Part shown: positions 28,225 through 37,900 of the stretch, in pieces
How the letters are laid out: each line of letters starts with the position of its first letter
How positions within the stretch are numbered: the first letter of the stretch is position 1
DNA from: Candidatus Uhrbacteria bacterium
GTDB lineage: Bacteria > Patescibacteriota > Patescibacteriia > UBA9934 > GWF2-40-263
Length of the DNA: 49,355 bases
Direction of reading: 5' to 3'
Assembly (NCBI GenBank): GCA_016219925.1
Contig: JACRJU010000010.1
Span: 96,147 to 145,501 of the forward strand
Program-made: the position numbers and the translations under genes
Notes under the pieces: model-generated
Database searches by the model: none
The model's input: only the letters and a program-made list of their open reading frames with translations
Told to the model about the DNA's origin: nothing

Positions 28225-28253
28225 TTGACAAAATGGTCATTTTGTGATATCTT
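28225..28253 (+). promoter_or_regulatory. Sigma70 promoter with operator-like palindrome in the spacer
   Basis: TTGACA - 17 nt - TATCTT; perfect inverted repeat ACAAAATG GT CATTTTGT at 28228-28245. Confidence 0.75.
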
Positions 28254-28259
28254 GTTTGG

Positions 28260-28375
28260 TCTTGAACATTTGAATTACAGAGCATTCGCGTTTCTGGAGA
28301 GAGTCGCGGATGCACAAAAAAGTCCCATGTTTGGCCTGAATTCGGCTTATTCTCTCCAGACATGGGATTTTTTTC
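28260..28375 (+). ncRNA. Structured leader / attenuator-like RNA upstream of GC-rich operon
   Basis: Hairpin GCATTCGCG/CGCGGATGC (28282-28290/28305-28313); loop TCTGGAGAG (28293-28301) complementary to CTCTCCAGA (28352-28360); terminator TCCCATGT...ACATGGGA + T-run (28323-28374). Confidence 0.65.
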
Positions 28376-28415
28376 TGTACTGGTAATCAACTTCTACACA
28401 AGGAAAGGAGGAGAG

Positions 28416-28709
28416 ATGGTTGAGGTGTTCGTGGCGTTTCGGGGTGGGGTGGCTCACGCCCTGCCCGAATTCGAGGATCAGATGATCGAGACGCTCGGCG
28501 CCGAGCCGGCCGAGACGGTCGTCGGGTGTGAGCCCGCGTTCACGCGCATGGATTCGCACACGACCGCGTACTTGGTCGCTCGCAGCTACGGTGGCTCGAG
28601 CGTCGCGGACGGCTTCAGCCAGCCGTACTCGGAGTCGGAGCGCGACCGCGGCCGCTACCCCAAGCGGTCGTGGAAGCGCTACCGGCGTGAGCAGTACCGC
28701 GCCGCGTAG
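28416..28709 (+). CDS. GC-rich orphan protein (97 aa), hypothetical
   Basis: AAAGGAGG SD; MVEVFVAFRGGVAHALPEFEDQMIETLGAEPAETVVGCEP...; strong GC3 bias; basic C-terminus. Confidence 0.75.
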   Translation: MVEVFVAFRGGVAHALPEFEDQMIETLGAEPAETVVGCEPAFTRMDSHTTAYLVARSYGGSSVADGFSQPYSESERDRGRYPKRSWKRYRREQYRAA

Positions 28710-28770
28710 CGGTTCGTGGGGGGGTCGGTTGAGTCACACCGGCCCCTCCCGTAGCATCTTCATTCAACCC

Positions 28771-28787
28771 GTCGCACTTCGTGCGAC
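28771..28787 (+). promoter_or_regulatory. Perfect hairpin abutting the SD of the 28797 gene
   Basis: GTCGCAC TTC GTGCGAC immediately followed by AAGGAGG. Confidence 0.6.
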
Positions 28788-28796
28788 AAGGAGGAC

Positions 28797-28991
28797 ATGA
28801 TGGCCAAGAAGGCCAGGCGTTCCCAGCCGGTCCCGGCGCCGAAGGAAGACGGCAACGTCATCCACATCGAGCTGGGACCCATGAAGTTTCGCGCCCCCAT
28901 TCTGCCGGGCAGGCGCCACCACACTCGCGAGCGCGACGTGCTCACGGGCAGGCGGCGCAACCCCAAGCACAAGGGGCGTCAGTGCGACTAA
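28797..28991 (+). CDS. Small basic GC-rich orphan protein (64 aa), hypothetical
   Basis: AAGGAGG SD; MMAKKARRSQPVPAPKEDGNVIHIELGPMKFRAPILPGRRHHTRERDVLTGRRRNPKHKGRQCD. Confidence 0.7.
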   Translation: MMAKKARRSQPVPAPKEDGNVIHIELGPMKFRAPILPGRRHHTRERDVLTGRRRNPKHKGRQCD

Positions 28992-29083
28992 CCCAAACCC
29001 CTCGACAAGCTCGGGGGATCAAAAAGGAGGAACTTGAGCTGTCCGACGTCAAGACAGCTCGCTCACTTGGCAGATAACGCTCG

Positions 29084-29338
29084 TTGTCTTCCAAGCTAGG
29101 CGATTCTATCTTTAAAACCGTTTATGGAGGACGAGAACCCCACACGGCGTTTCCCCGATGCAAACAAGGTTTACACTTTCTTTGCACCGAGCGGATGCGT
29201 CGCGCTCTTAATGCCCATGGCTTGCCTGGGCCACTGGAGAGCATTCTCGACCTCCATGAGCGGTTTTTTGATCTTTGCTATCTGGACGCCGGTCTCGATG
29301 ATTACTATCATAGGAAAGCCTATTGTTTGAGAAGGTGA
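29084..29338 (+). CDS. Possible small protein (84 aa), hypothetical; reading frame uncertain
   Basis: ...ALNAHGLPGPLESILDLHERFFDLCYLDAGLDDYYHRKAYCLRR; non-ATG start, no clear SD; competing ORF 29124-29330 encodes a hydrophobic segment. Confidence 0.3.
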   Translation: MSSKLGDSIFKTVYGGREPHTAFPRCKQGLHFLCTERMRRALNAHGLPGPLESILDLHERFFDLCYLDAGLDDYYHRKAYCLRR

Positions 29339-29340
29339 TT

Positions 29341-29394
29341 TGCCGCAAGAGCAGGAGAGAGCTTTTGCGGGAGGTCGTCTTCGTAACAGAAGAC
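29341..29394 (+). promoter_or_regulatory. Tandem hairpins in leader of the 29433 gene
   Basis: CCGCAAGAGC...GCTTTTGCGG and GTCTTC GTAACA GAAGAC. Confidence 0.5.
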
Positions 29395-29432
29395 ATCTGT
29401 CCGTTCCGTCACCGCTTCATCAAGGAGGAGAC

Positions 29433-30881
29433 ATGAAGCAAAACAAAGTCCCTGATCCGGTGGTCGCAAAGCCGGTCGGGCGCGTCATCGTGACGCCATC
29501 ATCTTCAGCGCCGGAGCGCATTGAGTTTCGGCCGGCTCTGGCCAACACAAGTGGCCCTACCGAGGTTCTGCCCGTCACCCGCGACATCGCGGGGCCGGTC
29601 GAACTTCGGCCGCTCATCCCTCCGCGCCAACCTCGCACGGCCCCGCGTCCGAGGCCTCGCCCTGTGCGCGAGGAACCTCGCCACTTGCCTCCGCCTCGTC
29701 TCACCCCCATGGGCGGGACGCTGGCAGACGAACTGCGCGGCAAGATCGAGGAAGCTCGCCTCAAGGGCGACGCTCGCGGTCTGGCTCGAGCGGCAGCGGC
29801 TGGGGCCGCGATCGGTCTGGATGATCCGTTCGCCCAGGCTGTGCGCAAGTCGAGTGACCAAAAGCGTGCCGCGAAGTTCGCTGGCGCGGTGAAAGCCGCT
29901 CGTCAGGCGCTCGCGACCGCGCGCGCGATGAGGTCCGAGCTCTCGATCGAACGTGCGGTCGAGGAGTTGCGTCGCCATCTTGGCGTCGCCAGCAAGCTCG
30001 ACAACAAGCGGCGCGGCAAGGCCACTCTGCTCGAGCTCATCGGCACCAGCGAGGAGGAGCTCGATCTGCTCCCGATCCGCTTCTTCACGACTGTCACGAT
30101 CGTGCCGGTCGACTACGAAGCCCTGTGCCGGGCCCAGAGCGCGCGCGATCCGGACTTCAACGAGAAGACTCCGGTCAGCGCGACCGCCACCTACGAGCTC
30201 CGCCGTTCGCGCGAGTACTCAAGGGGTCATCGGCCCACGGAGCGCTCGACCGCTGTCGGTGAGCGGCAGGTCGTGGTCGTCTCGATCTCCGGCGCGGCTC
30301 CCAACGGACCGATCCGCACGATCGAGCCGGGCGAGCCCATCTCGGGGCCACCACTCCCCAAGATCATCTACCACTCTGGAGAGCAGTTCGGTCCCAAGCC
30401 GTTTCTGCTCATGCCTGATGACCGTCTCGCCTTCACGGGTGAGATCGGTGGCGAAAAGATCAAGCTCATGGGCGAGGGGCAGTTCGCGCTCATGTGTCGC
30501 ATCCCGGAGTGGGATCGTGGGTGGGGGTACTACCCACTCAACTCCGACAACAAGTACGACCCCCACAGGCCGTACCTGTGCACCCCCGAAGGCTCCTTCA
30601 CGACCGTTCTGCCCAACGAAGGTCGGATCGTAATGGAGAAGTACGTCCAGGAGCCGCTGTTCCTCTTCACCCACGAGGTGAGGGCGGAGCGCTACATCTA
30701 CCTGGCTGTGCTCATGAAGGCCGGGAACGTCGTTGTCTACGAGGCGCCTTCGTCTGGCGACGTGGACGTGTCGGAAGGTAATCTCATCGAAATCGCCTGT
30801 GGGTTTACCCCCGCACGCGAGGAAGGTGAGCTTGCAGTCCTCACGACCAAAGCGGACACGGCGCAGCCGGCCATCGTCTGA
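29433..30881 (+). CDS. GC-rich orphan protein (about 482 aa), Pro/Arg-rich N-terminus, unknown function
   Basis: Internal ATG of the 29340 ORF with AAGGAGG SD; MKQNKVPDPVVAKPVGRVIVTPSSSAPERIEFRP...; strong GC3 bias. Confidence 0.8.
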   Translation: MKQNKVPDPVVAKPVGRVIVTPSSSAPERIEFRPALANTSGPTEVLPVTRDIAGPVELRPLIPPRQPRTAPRPRPRPVREEPRHLPPPRLTPMGGTLADELRGKIEEARLKGDARGLARAAAAGAAIGLDDPFAQAVRKSSDQKRAAKFAGAVKAARQALATARAMRSELSIERAVEELRRHLGVASKLDNKRRGKATLLELIGTSEEELDLLPIRFFTTVTIVPVDYEALCRAQSARDPDFNEKTPVSATATYELRRSREYSRGHRPTERSTAVGERQVVVVSISGAAPNGPIRTIEPGEPISGPPLPKIIYHSGEQFGPKPFLLMPDDRLAFTGEIGGEKIKLMGEGQFALMCRIPEWDRGWGYYPLNSDNKYDPHRPYLCTPEGSFTTVLPNEGRIVMEKYVQEPLFLFTHEVRAERYIYLAVLMKAGNVVVYEAPSSGDVDVSEGNLIEIACGFTPAREEGELAVLTTKADTAQPAIV

Positions 30882-30899
30882 GCCCATGCTCACGGGTTC

Positions 30900-30928
30900 G
30901 GGTCCCCCCGCCTTGGGACCCCTTTTCT
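30900..30928 (+). terminator. Terminator after GC-rich operon
   Basis: GGGTCCC CCCGCCTT GGGACCC CTTTTCTT. Confidence 0.7.
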
Positions 30929-30962
30929 TCCACCAATAACCCTAAGGTTTTTGGAGGAAGTC

Positions 30963-31101
30963 AGGGAGAGACCGTTGAAAAACTCGCGATCTTTCGTTTC
31001 ACTGGCACCCAGGCACCTCTTCAACGACCGTTTAAGGTCGTTTTCAGAGGATGCCAGCCCGTTCAACGAAATCTCATCGAGTTTTTCAACGGTCTCAGGG
31101 A
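30963..31101. mobile_element. Candidate MITE-like element: 129-bp hairpin with flanking direct repeats
   Basis: Perfect 19-bp terminal inverted repeats GAGACCGTTGAAAAACTCG (30968-30986) / CGAGTTTTTCAACGGTCTC (31078-31096), imperfect pairing through the interior, AGGGA at 30963-30967 and 31097-31101. Confidence 0.5.
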
Positions 31102-31106
31102 ACCTC

Positions 31107-31134
31107 TTGCCACAACTCAAAAAAAGACTACAAT
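31107..31134 (+). promoter_or_regulatory. Sigma70-type promoter of putative ncRNA
   Basis: TTGCCA - 16 nt - TACAAT; predicted start about 31141. Confidence 0.55.
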
Positions 31135-31140
31135 ATGGTG

Positions 31141-31352
31141 TGCGTTCGCCTGCGGGAGGCTGCGGGGCAGGGTACGATTTTTCCGAATAAAAACAGCGAA
31201 CATCGTTGTGTCCTTACGGATGCGACAAAATCTCTCTCCTCATGTTCTGATGTTTTGACTCGGGACTCTATCGTGGCTCCGCTTCGCAGCCTTTGGCAGG
31301 CGAGCGATTGTGGATAATTTTAGACAATAGACGCCATATGGATGGCGTTTTT
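31141..31352 (+). ncRNA. Putative structured ncRNA, 6S-like architecture
   Basis: Closing stem 31143-31164 with 31285-31306, inner hairpin GTTGTGTCC TTAC GGATGCGAC, intrinsic terminator ACGCCA...TGGCGTTTTT (31331-31352). Confidence 0.5.
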
Positions 31353-31411
31353 GCTTTTTTAAGCGAAAAAACCAATATCTTGACAACTTCCATGGGATGT
31401 CCGTTTGGCTA

Positions 31412-31440
31412 TTGACGGGCTAATTTCCGCATGGTAAGAT
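31412..31440 (+). promoter_or_regulatory. rpoBC promoter candidate
   Basis: TTGACG - 17 nt - TAAGAT. Confidence 0.6.
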
Positions 31441-31648
31441 CCGTCTGCATTTGGTCTTGTTTTTGCTAATTTAAGCAAAACTTGACAGAAACCGTCACCT
31501 CGTTTCCTGCTGAATTGTCAACCAGGTTTCGGCCATCTAAAGAACCTCACCCAATTCTTTGATGGTTCCAGCCTCCCAAAGTTATTAAATGAAAGAACGT
31601 CCTCCCATGGGCGTACTTTTTGTTTCTTCCCACCTTTTATACCCTCCT

Positions 31649-34600
31649 ATGCCCATTTACCGACGCACCCCGGTCAAAACCCGAGAACGCAAAGCATTCG
31701 ACGCGGTTACGGACGCCCTTGAGCTTCCGGATCTTATCGAAGTCCAGCGCCGTTCTTATCGCTGGTTTTTCGATGAAGGAATCCGCGAGTTGTTCCAGGA
31801 GATCACTCCGATCAAGGATTTTATCGGTCGCGACCTCGAGCTCTATTTCGACGATTACTATTTAGATGAGCCAAAGTTTGATGAGAAAACGTCGCGTGCG
31901 AAGAACGTCACTTTTGAGGCCCCGCTTCGCGTCAAGACGCGTTTGGTGAATTTGCGTTCTAAACAAGTAAAAGAGCAGGAGATTTATCTTGGCGATTTGC
32001 CGATCATGACTCCGCGTGGAACGTTTGTGATCAACGGGGTCGAACGCGTTGTCGTTTCTCAGCTCGTGCGATCCGCTGGAGCGTTTTTTACCGCCGAGGT
32101 TTATCGTGGCCGCCGTTATTACGGCGCTAAAATCATTCCGAACCGCGGAGCTTGGCTGGAGTTTGAAACGGATCCAAAAAATGTCATCTGGGTGAAGATT
32201 GATCGCAAGCGCAAAGTGCCTGTCACTGCGCTCATGCGCGCGTTTGGCATTGTGAGTGATGAGGAGATCACCGCTTTGTTTACTGACATCGATACCCACC
32301 CCATCAATCACTACATCGAGTCCACACTCAAAAAAGATGTTTCTACAAATGAGGATGAAGGATTGATCGAGGTATATAAGCGTATTCGTCCGGGTGATCG
32401 CGCGACAGCGGATAACGCTAAGGGGCTTATCCATTCAATGTTTTTCAACTTCGATCGTTATGATTTAGGCAAAGTCGGTCGTTATAAGTTTAACCTGCGA
32501 TTTAATGAGGATACCTCGCCTGACGCGGTTGGTCTTGAAGAAAATCGTATTATCAAAAAAGAAGATTTGGTGAGAATTGTCCGGGAGATCATCTCGCTCA
32601 ACATTGCCCAAGGCGATCCTGACGATGTGGATCACCTCGGCAACCGCCGCGTGCGCGCGGTGGGCGAGCTCATTCAGGGGCGATTCCGCGTCGGACTGGC
32701 GCGCATGGAGCGCATCATCAAAGACCGCATGTCAACCCAGGACATCGACGCGCTGACCCCGGGCCGGCTCATCAACGCCCGTCCGGTTATCGGCGCGGTG
32801 CGTGAATTTTTTATGTCTTCCCAGCTCTCGCAGTTCATGGATCAAACCAATCCACTCGCCGAGCTCGAGCACAAGCGTCGCCTCTCGGCGATGGGGCCGG
32901 GGGGGTTGTCGCGCGAACGCGCCGGATTTGAAGTGCGCGATGTGCATCCCACCCACTATGGCCGCATTTGTCCGATTGCGACTCCAGAAGGCCCAAACAT
33001 TGGGCTTATCGGTCACCTTGCCTCTTACGCCATCATCAACGATTACGGATTTATCGAAACACCGTACCGAAAGATTGAGAAGATCGAAACGAACGGAAAA
33101 GTCCGAGCTCGAGTGACAGATGAGACGGAATACATCAACGCGTTTAAAGAAGAACGATCGGTAACCGTTCCGGCGACGACGAATATTGATGCAGAAGGAT
33201 TTATCGTTGATGAATTTGTCGGGGCGCGAAAATTTGGTGAACCAAAAATTGTTGCCCAATCTGAAGTGGATTACATGGATGTTTCATCCAAACAGATTGT
33301 TTCGATTGGTACCGCTCTTATTCCGTTTTTGGAACATGATGATGCCACGCGCGCGCTCATGGGAACGAACATGCAACGTCAAGCCGTGCCAACCATCAAA
33401 CCAGATGCGCCGATGATCGGGACCGGTGTTGAAAAGCGCGCGGCCAAGGACTCGGGTCACGTGGTGGTTTCAGAACAAGATGGTGTGGTCAGTGCTGTAG
33501 ATTCTAATCACATCAAAGTGGCGGACAGTAAAGGAAATGAGTTCGATTACGAACTCAAAAAGTTTTTGCGATCCAACAACTCGACCGCCATCAACCAGCG
33601 TCCAGTTGTTGATAAAGGTCAGAAGATTAAGAAAGGTGATGTTGTTGCGGACTCTTCCGCGGTGGATCACGGAGAGCTTGCGCTTGGTCAGAACTGTTTG
33701 GTGGGCTTCATGGCTTGGGGTGGATACAACTATGAAGACGCGGTCATTATTTCTGAACGCCTTGTGCATGATGATCGTTTCACCTCCATCCACATTGAGA
33801 ACTACACGATTGACGTGCGGGACACGAAGCTGGGTCCGGAAGTCGTGACTTCAGATATTCCAAACGTCTCCGAAGAAAAGCTCAAACATTTGGACGCCGA
33901 AGGGATTATTCGCATCGGAGCGGAAGTGAAGTCTGGCGACATCTTAGTGGGAAAAATCACTCCTAAAGGAGAAACCGAACTGTCGGCCGAAGAAAAACTT
34001 TTGCGTGCGATTTTCGGCGAGAAGGCTCGCGATGTGCGCGATTCTTCGATGTATCTTGAGCACGGGGAGCATGGAAAGGTGGTAGATATCACGATTTTCT
34101 CGCGCGAAGCTGGCGACAAGCTCTCTCCGGGCGTGATCAAATCCATTCAGGTGACGATCGCGGATTTACGCAAAGTGCAGGTTGGCGACAAGGTGGCTGG
34201 ACGTCATGGAAACAAAGGCGTGATTTCCCGCGTTGTGCCGATGTCGGATATGCCGTTCTTAGAAGACGGCACACCGCTTGATGTAATTCTCACCCCGTTG
34301 GGTGTGGTGTCTCGTATGAACCTCGGGCAGATTTTGGAAGTCCACCTCGGGCTCGCGGCAAATGCGCTTGGCTATAACGTGATGACTCCTGTTCTTAATG
34401 GAGTTGCGGAGACGGCCATTCATGAGGAACTCAAAAAGGCTGGCATGCTTCAATCAGGTCAAACCATGTTGTTTGATGGCCGCACCGGAGAGCATTTTGA
34501 ACACCCGGTGACCGTGGGCTACATGTATATCCTCAAGCTTTCGCACATGGTTGAAGATAAGATGCACCAACGTTCCATTGGTCCGTATTCTCTCATCACC

Positions 34601-34903
34601 CAGCAGCCGCTTGGGGGAAAAGCCCAGTTTGGCGGACAACGATTTGGAGAAATGGAAGTGTGGGCTTTGGAAGCCTACGGCGCGGCTCACACCCTTCAGG
34701 AAATATTGACCATTAAGTCTGATGATGTGCCCGGTCGCTCCAAAGCGTACGAGGCGATCATTAAAGGGGAGCCGATTCGAAAGGTCAACATTCCGGAATC
34801 CTTTAACGTGCTCGTGCGTGAACTCAAGGGACTCTGTTTAGATGTGGAACTGATGAAAGATAACAAAAAGGTCGACCTCCCAGGGGAGAAGCAGAGCAAA
34901 TAA
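31649..34903 (+). CDS. rpoB: DNA-directed RNA polymerase subunit beta
   Basis: RpoB motifs throughout (FIVDEF..., [21 protein letters not shown]); start chosen at [15 protein letters not shown]. Confidence 0.97.
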   Translation: MPIYRRTPVKTRERKAFDAVTDALELPDLIEVQRRSYRWFFDEGIRELFQEITPIKDFIGRDLELYFDDYYLDEPKFDEKTSRAKNVTFEAPLRVKTRLVNLRSKQVKEQEIYLGDLPIMTPRGTFVINGVERVVVSQLVRSAGAFFTAEVYRGRRYYGAKIIPNRGAWLEFETDPKNVIWVKIDRKRKVPVTALMRAFGIVSDEEITALFTDIDTHPINHYIESTLKKDVSTNEDEGLIEVYKRIRPGDRATADNAKGLIHSMFFNFDRYDLGKVGRYKFNLRFNEDTSPDAVGLEENRIIKKEDLVRIVREIISLNIAQGDPDDVDHLGNRRVRAVGELIQGRFRVGLARMERIIKDRMSTQDIDALTPGRLINARPVIGAVREFFMSSQLSQFMDQTNPLAELEHKRRLSAMGPGGLSRERAGFEVRDVHPTHYGRICPIATPEGPNIGLIGHLASYAIINDYGFIETPYRKIEKIETNGKVRARVTDETEYINAFKEERSVTVPATTNIDAEGFIVDEFVGARKFGEPKIVAQSEVDYMDVSSKQIVSIGTALIPFLEHDDATRALMGTNMQRQAVPTIKPDAPMIGTGVEKRAAKDSGHVVVSEQDGVVSAVDSNHIKVADSKGNEFDYELKKFLRSNNSTAINQRPVVDKGQKIKKGDVVADSSAVDHGELALGQNCLVGFMAWGGYNYEDAVIISERLVHDDRFTSIHIENYTIDVRDTKLGPEVVTSDIPNVSEEKLKHLDAEGIIRIGAEVKSGDILVGKITPKGETELSAEEKLLRAIFGEKARDVRDSSMYLEHGEHGKVVDITIFSREAGDKLSPGVIKSIQVTIADLRKVQVGDKVAGRHGNKGVISRVVPMSDMPFLEDGTPLDVILTPLGVVSRMNLGQILEVHLGLAANALGYNVMTPVLNGVAETAIHEELKKAGMLQSGQTMLFDGRTGEHFEHPVTVGYMYILKLSHMVEDKMHQRSIGPYSLITQQPLGGKAQFGGQRFGEMEVWALEAYGAAHTLQEILTIKSDDVPGRSKAYEAIIKGEPIRKVNIPESFNVLVRELKGLCLDVELMKDNKKVDLPGEKQSK

Positions 34904-34923
34904 TTTCCGATGTCCAAACGCAT

Positions 34924-37900
34924 ATGTTCAAAAAACAAGATACCCTCAAATCGACCGATTTTGACTCCATTCGCCTGCGCCTCGCCTCTCCAGAGGTGAT
35001 GCGCGCGTGGTCGTTTGGGGAAGTGACCAAACCGGAAACGATCAACTACCGCACCCAGAAGCCGGAAAAAAGTGGATTGTTTGCGGAGGAAATTTTTGGG
35101 CCTTCAAAAGACTGGGAATGTTATTGCGGCAAATACAAAAAAATTCGTTACAAGGGAATCGTCTGCGACAAATGTGGCGTGGAGGTCACCCACTCGATCG
35201 TACGTCGCGAGCGCATGGGCCACATCGAACTAGCCGCCCCGATCACGCACATTTGGTTTTTGCGCGGGGTGCCATCCAAGATCGGCACCGTGCTGGACAT
35301 GTCCATTCAAAATTTGGAAAAGGTTATTTATTTTGCGAGCTTCCTTATCACCCACATCAACCAAGAAGCGAAAGAGCAAACGGTTGAGCAGGTGAAACAA
35401 GAGAAAAAGACCAAGCAGAAAATGATCGAAGGGGAGTTTAAGCGCGACGTGGGTCGTTTGGCAGAGAAGTATCAAGATGACGAAAAGAAAATCAAACAGG
35501 AGACCACCCGACTTGAAGAAATTCGCGATCAAAAGTTTGAAGAGCTTGAAGCGGATTTTGAGCAGGTCACGTTGGATCTCAAAGAGATGGAAGTGCTTTC
35601 GATCATCTCCGAACAAACCTATCACGAATGGTCGCTCAAGTATGGGCACATTTTTGAAGCCGACATTGGGGCCGGCGCGGTAAAAGAAATGCTTGCGCGC
35701 GTCAATGTGGATGAAACAATGAAGCGGCTGGAAGAAGAGCTTGAGAACGCGACCAAGACCAAGCACGATCGCCTCTTGCGCCGGCTCAAACTGCTCAAAT
35801 CTTTGAGCGTCAACAAAATTAAACCAGAGTGGATGGTGCTCAATGTCCTCCCCATCATCCCACCAGATTTGCGCCCCATGGTGCCGCTTGATGGAGGTCG
35901 TTTTGCGACATCGGATTTGAACGACTTGTATCGCCGCGTAATCAACCGCAACAACCGCTTGCGCCGGCTTTATGAACTCAATGCACCGGAGGTGATTTCA
36001 CGCAACGAAAAACGCATGCTTCAAGAAGCTGTGGATGCGCTCATCGACAACAGCGCTCGTCACAGCAAAACCGTGATTGCCGCCACCGGAAAAAAACGCC
36101 AACTCAAGTCGCTCGCTGACCAGCTCAAAGGAAAGCAAGGCCGCTTCCGTCAAAATTTGCTTGGAAAGCGTATCGATTATTCTGGACGTAGCGTGATCGT
36201 GGTAGGCCCGCATTTGCGGCTGGATCAGTGTGGTCTGCCAAAGAAAATGGCCCTTGAACTCTTTAAGCCGTTTGTCATTTCAAAATTGATTGAACGCGAA
36301 TACGTCCACAACATCCGTAGTGCCAATCGTTTCATCGAATCAGACCGTCCGGAGACATGGGACATCTTGGAAGAAATCATTAAAGATGCTTTCGTCCTGC
36401 TTAACCGCGCCCCGACCCTTCACCGTTTGGGTATCCAAGCCTTCCGTCCGACGTTGATCGAAGGGAAAGCCATCCAGATCCATCCGCTCGTTTGTGATGC
36501 CTATAACGCGGACTTTGATGGAGATCAAATGGCTGTTCATGTGCCGCTCACGCAGGAAGCGCGCGCTGAAGCGCGCGAGATTATGCTCGCCACAAAGAAC
36601 TTGCTCAAACCGGCTCATGGTGGTCCGGTGACCACTCCAGGGAAAGACATTGCATGGGGCATTTTCTACCTCACCATGGAACTCACTCCCATGCCAAAAG
36701 AAGAGAAAGGTCTTCCGTGGTTTGCCTGCGAAACGGATGCGCTCTATGCGGTGCATTCCGGTGCCATGAAGTGGCGCGATTGGTGCGGTGTGCGTTTGTC
36801 AGGTGGCGATAAGCTTATCACCACACCGGGACGCGTCATGGTGAACCAGCAGTTCCCCAACGAAGTGCCTTACATGAACCAGACGCTCGGCAAAAAGGAA
36901 TTGTCGAACATCGTGAAATATTATTTGGAACTCAACGGGCCAGAGATGACTTCGGAGTTTTTGGATCGCCTCAAAGAGCTTGGATTTAAGTATTCCACCC
37001 AATCCGGATATTCCTGGGGTATGGGGGCTTTGCCGAATATCACAAGTAAGCACGGGCTCATTGCCGAGGGCGACACGCGCGTGCGTGAGATTGAAGATTA
37101 CTTTTCTCAAGGGCTTCTTACCGCCTCGGAGCGCCATTCTTCTATCATCAAAATTTGGTCGGAAATCAAAGACCGGATTGCCGATGAGGCCAAGAAGAGC
37201 TTGCCTAAGGACAATCCAGCCTACACCATGATCGAGTCCGGGGCGCGCGGCACATGGGGCCAGATGACACAGATGGTCGGAATGAAAGGTCTGGTGGCGA
37301 ACCCGGCTGGAGAAATTATCGAACTGCCCGTGAAGTCGTCATTTAAGGATGGCTATGATGTGCTCGAATTTTTTATCTCATCTCACGGTGTGCGCAAAGG
37401 ACTCACGGATACGGCGCTTCGCACTGCAAACGCGGGGTATCTCACACGCCGTTTGGTAGACGTGGCCCAGGATGTGATTGTGCGCGAGCCGGATTGTGGC
37501 GATGACCAAGGCGTGCTGTTGACCAAACAGGAATCCGATGAGATCGGCGAGCCGTTGTTGATTCGCATTTTGGGACGCACCGCGCTTTCGGATATCAAAA
37601 AACCCGGTGGCCGTAAAGTGATTGTCAAAGCTGGTGAGCTCATAACAGAACAAGATATTCGTGAATTGGAAAGCGCAGGGGAGGATCTGTTGGAAGCTCA
37701 TGTGCGCTCGGTGATGACGTGTCATTTGCGCCGTGGGGTCTGTCAAAAATGTTACGGCTATGACCTGGCCTACAACAAGCTCGCAAAGATCGGCACGGCC
37801 GTTGGGATCATGGCCGCTCAATCCATCGGGGAGCCAGGAACTCAGCTTACGATGCGTACGTTCCATACTGGTGGTGTGGCTGGGAAAGATATTACTCAGG

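Noticed and set aside
30219-30893. 224-aa minus-strand ORF and other overlapping ORFs at 29420-30781
   Set aside because: GC-rich shadow frames; the plus frame from 29433 has an AAGGAGG start and sensible composition.
31309-31317. Isolated DnaA-box 9-mer TGTGGATAA, and another TTATCCACA near 25158-25166
   Set aside because: Single sites within other features; chance occurrence is plausible in 49 kb, so not called as origins.
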